NCBI RefSeq assembly: GCF_019393635.1
Contig: NC_057867.1
Coordinates: 4,128,889-4,192,888 of the forward strand
DNA: 64,000 nucleotides
Origin: Dromiciops gliroides
Taxonomy: Eukaryota > Chordata > Mammalia > Microbiotheria > Microbiotheriidae
Direction: 5' to 3'
In this document: positions 57,805 to 64,000 of the stretch, in pieces
Numbering within the stretch: position 1 is the first letter of the stretch
How the letters are laid out: every line of letters starts with the position of its first letter
Position numbers and translations under genes: made by a program
Notes under the pieces: model-generated
Told to the model about the DNA's origin: nothing
Seen by the model: the letters and a program-made list of their open reading frames with translations, nothing else
The model's database searches: none

Positions 57805-57948
57805 GGGGCAGCTAGGTGGTGCAGTGGATAGAGCGCCAGCCTTGGAGTCAGGAGGACTTGAGTTCAAATCCAGCTTCAGACACTTGACACTTACTAGCTG
57901 TGTGACCTCGGGAAAGTCACTTAACCCTCATTGCGCCCCCCCCCAATG
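57805..57948 (+). mobile_element. WSINE1-type SINE, left arm of second tail-to-tail pair
   Basis: AAAAATTTACTG precedes it at 57793-57804; ends CATTGCGCCCCC. Confidence 0.9.
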
Positions 57949-58108
57949 TTTTCTTTTTTTTTTCTTTTTTTCTTTTCTTTTTTTTTAGTGAGACAATTGG
58001 GGTTAAGTGACTTGCCCAGGGTCACATAGCTAGTAAGTGTCAAGTGTCTGAGGACGGACTTGAACTCAGGTCCTCCTGAATCCAGGGCCACCTAACTGCC
58101 CCCCCCCC
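57949..58108 (-). mobile_element. WSINE1-type SINE, right arm of second tail-to-tail pair
   Basis: T/C-rich tail 57949-57986; the GGTGCTCTATCCACTG part is deleted. The matching AAAAATTTACTG follows at 58124-58135. Confidence 0.88.
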
Positions 58109-58383
58109 AAAAAAAATTTAAAGAAAAATTTACTGAAGAAAACAACTCCTTGCAAAGTAGAATTAGCCAAATGGAAAAGAAGGTACAAAAATTCACTGAA
58201 GAAAATAATTTATTAAAAATTTGAATTGGGCAAGTGGAAGCTAATGATTCCATGAAATATCAAGAAATAATAAAACAAAGTTTAAAATGAAAAAATAGAA
58301 GAAATATGAAATATATCATTGGGAAAACAACTGACCTGGAAAATATATCCAGGAGAGATAATTTAAGAATTATTGAACTTCTT

Positions 58384-58584
58384 TTTTCACCAGTTACTCC
58401 AGCATCCGTTGTCTCTTTTTTTTTCTTTTTTCTCTTTTTGGTTTTTGGGTGAGGCAATTGGGGTTAAGTGACTTGCCCAGGGTCACACAGCTAGTAAGTG
58501 TCAAGTGTCTGAGGCCGGATTTGAACTCAGGTCTTCCTGACTCCAGGGTTGGTGCTCTATCCACTGCACCACCTAGCTGCCCCC
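58384..58584 (-). mobile_element. WSINE1-type SINE with extra 3' segment
   Basis: AATTATTGAACTTCTT duplication (58368-58383 and 58585-58600, perfect). Between the T-rich tail and the left duplication are about 30 non-SINE bases (58384-58414), including CACCAGTTACTCCAGCATCC, so in SINE sense a foreign segment lies between two A tracts. Confidence 0.9.
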
Positions 58585-59151
58585 AATTATTGAACTTCTT
58601 GAAAACCATGATCAAAAAAAGAGTGTAGGCATCATCTTTCAAGAAATGATTGAGGAAAACTGCCCCAGTAGTCTAAAATCAGAGGGTAAAATAAAAATGG
58701 AAAGAATCCACCAATCTCCTTCTGAAAGAGATCCCCAAATGAAAACTCAGGAATATTACAGCCAAATTCCAGAGCTCCCAGGTCAAGGAGAAAATACTGC
58801 AAGCAGCCAGAATGAAACAATTAAAATGTTGTGCAGCCACAGTCAAGATTACACAGGATTTATCAGCTTTTACATTAAAGAATCAGAGGGCTTAGAATAT
58901 GACATTCAGAAGGGCAAAGGAGCTAGGATCACAACCAAGAATCACCTATGCAGTGAAACTGAATATAATCCTTCAGGGGAAATGGATATTCAATGAAAAA
59001 GAACACGAAAAGACCAGAGCTGAATAGAAAATTTGATTTTCAAATACAAAATTCAAGAGAAGCATAAAAAGGCAAACAGGAAAGAGAAATCCTAAGGAAT
59101 TCAATAATGTTAAAATGTTAACATTCCTACATGCAAAGATGATACTTGTAA

Positions 59152-59316
59152 CTCTTTTTTTTTGTTCGTTTGTTTATTTTTTGTGGGGCAATTGGGGTTA
59201 AGTGACTTGCCCAGGGTCACACAGCTAGTAAGTTTCAAGTGTCTGAGGCTGGATTTGAACTCAGGTCCTCCTGACTCCAGGGTTGGTGCTCTATCCACTG
59301 TACCACCTAGCTGCCT
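59152..59316 (-). mobile_element. WSINE1-type SINE
   Basis: GATACTTGTAA at 59141-59151 and 59317-59327. Confidence 0.92.
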
Positions 59317-59579
59317 GATACTTGTAAGTCTTAAGAACTTTATCACTATTAGGGCAGTTAGAAGGAGCATACATAGACAGAGAGCGTGTGTATAAGTTGA
59401 TTTTGATGGGATGATATACAAAATGGTTAGATCAACACCAACAGTGCTGATTATTAGTGTCCCTAATTTTCCATATTCCCTTCAATATCTGTCATTTCCC
59501 TTTCTATCATATTAGTCAAGCTGATACCTCAGAGTTGTTTTAATATTCATTTCTCTAATCAATAGTGATTTAGAGCATT

Positions 59580-59727
59580 AAATTTTTTTTTAGTGAGGCA
59601 ATTGGGGTTAAGTGACTTGCCCAGGGTCACACAACTAGTAAGTGTTAAGTGTCTGAGGTCGGATTTGAACTCAGGTACTCCTGACTCCAGAGCCGGTGCT
59701 CTATCCACTGTGCCACCTAGCTGCCCC
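59580..59727 (-). mobile_element. WSINE1-type SINE in L1 ORF2
   Basis: GTGATTTAGAGCATT at 59565-59579 and 59728-59742. Confidence 0.93.
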
Positions 59728-60450
59728 GTGATTTAGAGCATTTTTATATAAGCATAGATAGCTTTGATTTCTTCTTATAAAACTGCTTGTTCATATCCTT
59801 TGATTATTTCTCAATTGGGAAATGACTCATTCTTATAAATTTGACTCAGTTCTCTATATAGTTAAGAAATGAGGCCTTTATAAGAGAAATTTGCCGTAAA
59901 TCCCCCCCATTCCCCATTTCCCTTTTAATCTTGGCTGCATTGGTTTTGTTTGTGCGAAACCTTTTTAATTTAATATAATCAAAATTATCCATTTTATATC
60001 CTGTCATGTTCTCTATGTCTTGTTTGCTCATACATTCTTCCCTTATCCATAAGTTTTATACATAAACTATTCTATCGCCCCCTAATTTGCTTATGGTATT
60101 ACCCTTTATATCTAAATCATGTACTCATTTTGACCTTATCTTGGTATACTTTGCGAAATGTTGGTCTATATCTCATTTCTGCCAAATTGCTTTCTAGTTT
60201 TCCCAGAAATTTTTGTTAAATAGTTATTTCTTGTCCCCAAATCTTGGCTCTTTGGATTTATCAAACACTAGATTACTGTGGTCATTTACTACTGTGTATT
60301 ACGTCCCTAATCTATTCTATTCATCCACCACTCTATTTCTTAGCCAGAACCAGATCATTTTGATGATTACCACTTTGTAATTCAGTTTGAGATCTAGTAC
60401 TGCTAAGCTACCATCCTTCACATTTTTTCATTGATTGCCTTGATATTCTT

Positions 60451-60589
60451 TTTTTTTTTTAGTGAGGCAATTGGGGTTAAGTGACTTGCCCAGGGTCACA
60501 CAGCTAGTAAGTGTCTGAGGCCGGATTTGAACTCAGGTCCTTGTGAATCCAGGGCCAGTGCTCTATCCACTGTGCCACCTAGCTGCCCC
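60451..60589 (-). mobile_element. WSINE1-type SINE in L1 ORF2
   Basis: TGCCTTGATATTCTT at 60436-60450 and 60590-60604; lacks the TCAAGTG segment after AGTAAGTG. Confidence 0.93.
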
Positions 60590-61444
60590 TGCCTTGATAT
60601 TCTTGACCTTTTGTTCTTCCAGATGAATTTTGTTATGATTTTTTTCTGGCTCTACAAAATAATTTTTTGGTCATTTGATTGGGATGGCATTGAATAAGTA
60701 AATTCATTTAGGTAGAATTGTCATTTTATTATGTTGCTCAGCCTACCCATGAGCAATGGATATTTTTCCAGTTGTTAGACCTGACTTTATTTGTGTGAAA
60801 AGTATTTTGTAATTGTGCTCACATAGTTCTTGGGTTTATCTTGTCAGGTAGACTCCCAAGTATTTTATGCCCTCTGCAGTTATTTTAAATGAAATTTCTC
60901 TTTCTATCTCTTCCTACTGAACTTTGTTGGTATAGGAATGCTTATAACTTACATGGGTTTATATTATAGCCTGTAACTTTACTAAAGTTGTTATTTTTTA
61001 ACTAGTTTTTTAGTTAATTCTCTAGGATTCTCCAAGTATACAATCATATCATTTCCAAAGAGTTTCCTCATTGCTTATTCTAATTCCTTCAATTTCTGTT
61101 TCTTTTCTTATTGCTATAGTTGATATTTCTAGAAATATATTGAATAATAGTGGTGATAATGGACCTCCTTGCTTCATCCCTGATTTTATTGGGAAGGCTT
61201 CTAGTTTATTTCCATTACAGATAATGCTTAGTGAGGTTTTAAATAGATACTACTTATCATTTTAAGGAAAGCTCCATTTATTCTTATGCTTTCTAGTGTT
61301 TTTAGTAGGAATGGGTACTGTATTTTGTCAAAGGCTTTTTCTGAATCTATTAATATAATCATATAATTTTGTTGGTTTTGTTATTGATATAGTCAATTAT
61401 GCTGATAGTTTTCTTAATATTGAAATATCCCGGCATTCCTGGTA

Positions 61445-61637
61445 TGGGATAGGCCAGAAGTCACAAAGTCAAGGAGGGGTTTCAATATTTAATAACTCCT
61501 TTATTTTTTGTTTTTAATTTATAATACCAGAGTATCATATACAGTATATGTAGGGAAAAATATATATAGGAAATGAAAAATAACTTTCAAAAAGTTATTA
61601 AAACATCAAACCCCTTCGTGACTTTTGGCCCATCCTA
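61445..61637. mobile_element. 193-bp TA-flanked terminal-inverted-repeat element (mariner-like MITE)
   Basis: Ends TGGGATAGGCCAGAAGTCAC and, on the other strand, TAGGATGGGCCAAAAGTCAC, 17 of 20 identical, both continuing into GGGGTTT. TA lies on each side (61443-61444 and 61638-61639), and the L1 reads through as CCTGG-TA-TAAATCCC once it is removed. The interior is AT-rich and codes for nothing. TA target and inverted ends suggest a Tc1/mariner-mobilised element; the family is not named here. Confidence 0.8.
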
Positions 61638-61770
61638 TATAAATCCCACCTGGTCATAGTATATGATCCTTGTGATATATTGCTGTAATCTCCTTGCTAG
61701 TATTTTATTTAAATTTTTGTCTATTGTTTTCCTTCTCTGTTTTTCCTCTTCCTGGTTTAAGAATCAGAAA
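61638..61770 (-). mobile_element. L1 host element, ORF2 (part 3), 5' truncation point
   Basis: Resumes at TAAATCCCACCTGGTCATAG and ends at about CTTCCTGGTTTAAGAATCAG. Confidence 0.8.
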
Positions 61771-61796
61771 TATCGATTGGTTTTTTACAGAATATT

Positions 61797-61845
61797 ATTG
61801 TTGTCATTGTCGTTGTCGTTGTTGTCGTCGTTGTTGTTGTTATAC
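61797..61845 (+). repeat. (TTG/TCG)n imperfect trinucleotide repeat
   Basis: Mixed TTG, TCG and TCA units. Confidence 0.9.
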
Positions 61846-61929
61846 GGCATTCAGGAGCCTCCAAGGCCTATTTCCTGGGCTAAGATATTGGCTCCGAACA
61901 CTTCTCTCACAATTACCCTGCCCAGTCAA

Positions 61930-62075
61930 TACTACAGTCACTATAATAGCCATTTTACAGATGAGGAAATGGAGGACCCTAGTGGTACCCAGTATTACAC
62001 AGCTAGTAAGGCTCTGAGGGAGGGTTTGACCCAGGTCTCCTGACCCAGCATCCAGCACTCTAGAAGAAGCCACCT
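61930..62075 (-). repeat. MIR
   Basis: AGCCATTTTACAGATGAGGA, TTACACAGCTAGTAAGGCTC. Confidence 0.7.
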
Positions 62076-63425
62076 TTAAAATGCCCACCCTCTGTACTCC
62101 AGCAAGTGTGAGTCTAGATTCTGGCTGAAGAAGGAGCCCCGAAGAGCCCAGAAGGGAGGGAACCCTTGGCGTAGGCCCTGTGGCAGCTTGCAGGCAGTTT
62201 TCTCTGGGGCGCCTGCTTCCCCCTCCACTATGAGCCGTTGTTCTGCTGGGCTGTGCCCATGGGCTGCAGGCCAGATCCATAGCCTCAGCTATTCACATCC
62301 TGGACCCCCCACCAAACCCTGCCAGTCCTGACCTGTCCCTCGAGCCTTGGCTCTGCCTCTGATGAAATTATGCAGGGCTGTGTGGGGGAGGGAGTAAGCC
62401 TAGTACAAGGAACCCAGTGTCCCACATGTGAACTTTCCAGGCTAGACCAGCTTTCCTGAAACCCCTTAGGCTGAGGCTGGCTCAGCTCCAGACCCCCAGC
62501 TCCCCTGGAGCAGACCCAAGCAATTCTGGGGAGGATTGGAGGAGGGAGGGGTGGCTCCTCTGGGGCTTGGCTTACTCTTGGGGGGCTCCCGGGTCCAGTT
62601 AAGTTTGGGGCTGACCAGCAACCCAGACACTGTCCCCCCAGAGTGCTTGCCAGCAGGATGATGCAGGGGAATGTGCCCAGTGTGGAGTGAGAGGGCATGG
62701 GCTTTAATCCTGGCACTACAACTCTGACCAAATCACTTTGCCCTCTCTAGGGCTCAGCTTCTTCCACTGTCAAATGAGGAGGCCTGGCAAAATGGCTTCT
62801 CACCCCACTGTCAGGCCAGCTATTGAGTCATTAAGACTTTTTACTGCCTGGGCTTTGCAAGAGAGGAAGATATTGGTCTGTGTGGCTTGGGTGAGCTACA
62901 GCTCTATCCACCCCACCCCCAGGGGCAAACCCTTCTATTGGCAGACCTGGAAGCTGTCCTGAGAGTCCTTCCTCCTCTTAGCCAGGTTTTACCATGGCAG
63001 GCAGGATGCAGATGCAAAGAGGAGGTGATGGATAGCTTTTCCATAGTAGGTGGATACCTATGGGGTGTGAGTGGGGTGGATGCTGCTAACGAGCTTCCTC
63101 TGCACATAACTGTGCTGGAAACCACCATGCCCTGCAGACTGGACTCCCAGCTGATCTACTCAGTCTAGCTCTCCCTCCCCACTTCCCCTCTCTGATGGGT
63201 GGGCCATTGAGAGCAAAGACCCAACTGCCTCTAGCCAGCCACCCCCAGACTCTGCTTCACTCTGTCCAGCCACCACCCTGGCTCTGTCACTATTTTCATA
63301 CCCCGCCTAGCTCTGGGAACAGCAGCCAAATCAACAGCCTCTGGAAAGGGCCTGAGGACTTAGCAAGGCAAACCCCACTTCCTGGCCCCATGGCCTTAGC
63401 AGTGTTGGCTCCCTCATGAGAATGT
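62076..63425. other. Mostly unassigned; one MIR
   Basis: A MIR in sense orientation at 62685-62790 (GGGCATGGGCTTTAATCC, TTCTTCCACTGTCAAATGAG). Nothing else recognised. Confidence 0.45.
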
Positions 63426-63429
63426 AACC

Positions 63430-63625
63430 TCCTGGAGGGCAGGAACTGGCCTTGGAGTGGGGAAGACCTAAGTCCAAATATGACCTCAGGCATTTATTTG
63501 CTGTGTAACTGGGCAATTCACTTAACCTCAGCTTCTTTCAATTTTCTCATCCATAAAATGGGAATACTAATAGCACCTACTTCCCGGGGTTGTGAGGATC
63601 AAAGGAGATAATAATCAATAAGGGT
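63430..63625 (+). mobile_element. MIR/MON1-type SINE
   Basis: GGAAGACCTAAGTCCAAATA, TTGCTGTGTAACTGGGCAAT, TTTTCTCATCCATAAAATGG. Confidence 0.65.
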
Positions 63626-63649
63626 TTTTCATTCATTCATTCATGGATA

Positions 63650-63825
63650 TTGTATATAGCCAAGAACTGGCAGTGGCCTCAGAGAGCTTCTAATTCAACC
63701 CTCTCCCTTCCAGATAATGAAATCAAAGCCCAGAGAGGGGAATGACTAGGTCCCACAGGGAATAAGGAGCAGAGAGGAGATTCAAATTCAGGTCTTCTGT
63801 TCCCAAGTCGGTGTGCCTCCGAGTC
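63650..63825 (-). repeat. MIR
   Basis: CTTCTAATTCAACCCTCTCC, GATTCAAATTCAGGTCTTC. Confidence 0.6.
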
Positions 63826-64000
63826 AGGCATAAAGTCCAGTGAGATTCTTGTTTGTTTTGTTGTTTTGTTGTGGTTTGGGGGGAAAGAGAGGGTGGGAAG
63901 GTGGGAAGGAGGCAAGGTCAGAGTGGTTATGATTGGAATGAATATTGATGGGTGTGGGGGAGGAGAGAGGCAGACAGACAGGGAGAGAGATACCAAGAAG

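Larger units (their letters stand above)
57044..59421 (+). mobile_element. Nested L1 5' part (5' end to past ORF1), 3'-truncated
   Basis: Begins at the L1 5' end (GGAACCAAGATGGTAGAG at 57057-57074), has the 5'UTR, ORF1 coiled-coil remains (57540-57790, 58130-58330) and the ORF1 RNA-binding part (58640-58996: IEENCPSSLKSEGKIKMERI and further). It stops in the region after ORF1 at GGGATGATATACAAA, without ORF2, 3'UTR or poly(A). AATGGTTGAATCAA and AATGGTTAGATCAA (59422-59435) flank it, 12 of 14 identical, and the host L1 reads on across the join. Four SINEs have inserted into it. Confidence 0.85.
59423..61444 (-). mobile_element. L1 host element, ORF2 reverse-transcriptase region (part 2)
   Basis: Antisense of ORF2 from the C-terminal third (NFDYIKLKRFRTNKTNAAKI at about 59900-59980) back toward the fingers/palm region. 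All frames are broken. It is interrupted by two SINEs (59580-59727, 60451-60589) and then by a terminal-inverted-repeat element. Confidence 0.88.

Overview
This is a piece of a marsupial genome, most likely from the X chromosome of an Australian species. Two conserved genes are partly or fully present, both on the minus strand: the first two coding exons of PHKA1 (phosphorylase kinase regulatory subunit alpha) near the left edge, and a complete two-exon BMP15 (oocyte TGF-beta family ligand) in the middle. Both genes are X-linked in therian mammals. The commonest repeat is a short A-tailed SINE whose head reads GGGGCAGCTAGGTGGC and which ends in CAAGTCACTTAACCC plus an A tail, without the longer tail of the opossum SINE1; from memory of repeat families this is the WSINE1 type of Australian marsupials. 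MAR1 and MON1/MIR CORE-SINEs, marsupial L1, an RTE-type LINE, BovB and L2/CR1 tails fit the same assignment.

Layout. 1-3.9 kb: PHKA1 exon 2, intron 1, exon 1 and its CpG-island promoter; the gene continues off the left end. 3.9-32 kb: intergenic DNA built from SINEs, MIRs, L2 tails, an RTE carrying a nested L1 fragment, a purine-rich 0.9 kb tract and an assembly gap at 26.8 kb. 32.1-32.25 kb: a TATA-box plus signal-peptide exon that looks like the start of an unidentified secreted-protein gene (minus strand). 34.7-43.9 kb: BMP15 (3'UTR, exon 2, a 6.8 kb intron, exon 1). The intron holds a 1.1 kb (GA)n/(CCGA)n array directly abutting an inverted, broken copy of the BMP15 mature-domain coding sequence. 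44-56 kb: CR1/L2 and BovB remains, SINEs and unassigned DNA. 56.3-61.8 kb: a minus-strand L1 that has taken in an opposite-strand L1 5' part, several SINEs and a small TA-flanked terminal-inverted-repeat element. 61.8-64 kb: MIRs and unassigned DNA.

The most interesting patterns are: (1) the inverted partial BMP15 copy inside BMP15's own intron, able in principle to pair with exon 2 of the same pre-mRNA; (2) several L1 insertions that keep the 5' end of L1, lack the 3' end and poly(A), and are still flanked by target-site duplications, the smallest being only 46 bp; (3) an extra cysteine in the BMP15 mature domain; (4) two tail-to-tail SINE pairs each flanked by a single target-site duplication. 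All homology statements come from reading the sequence and from memory of families; no database search was run.
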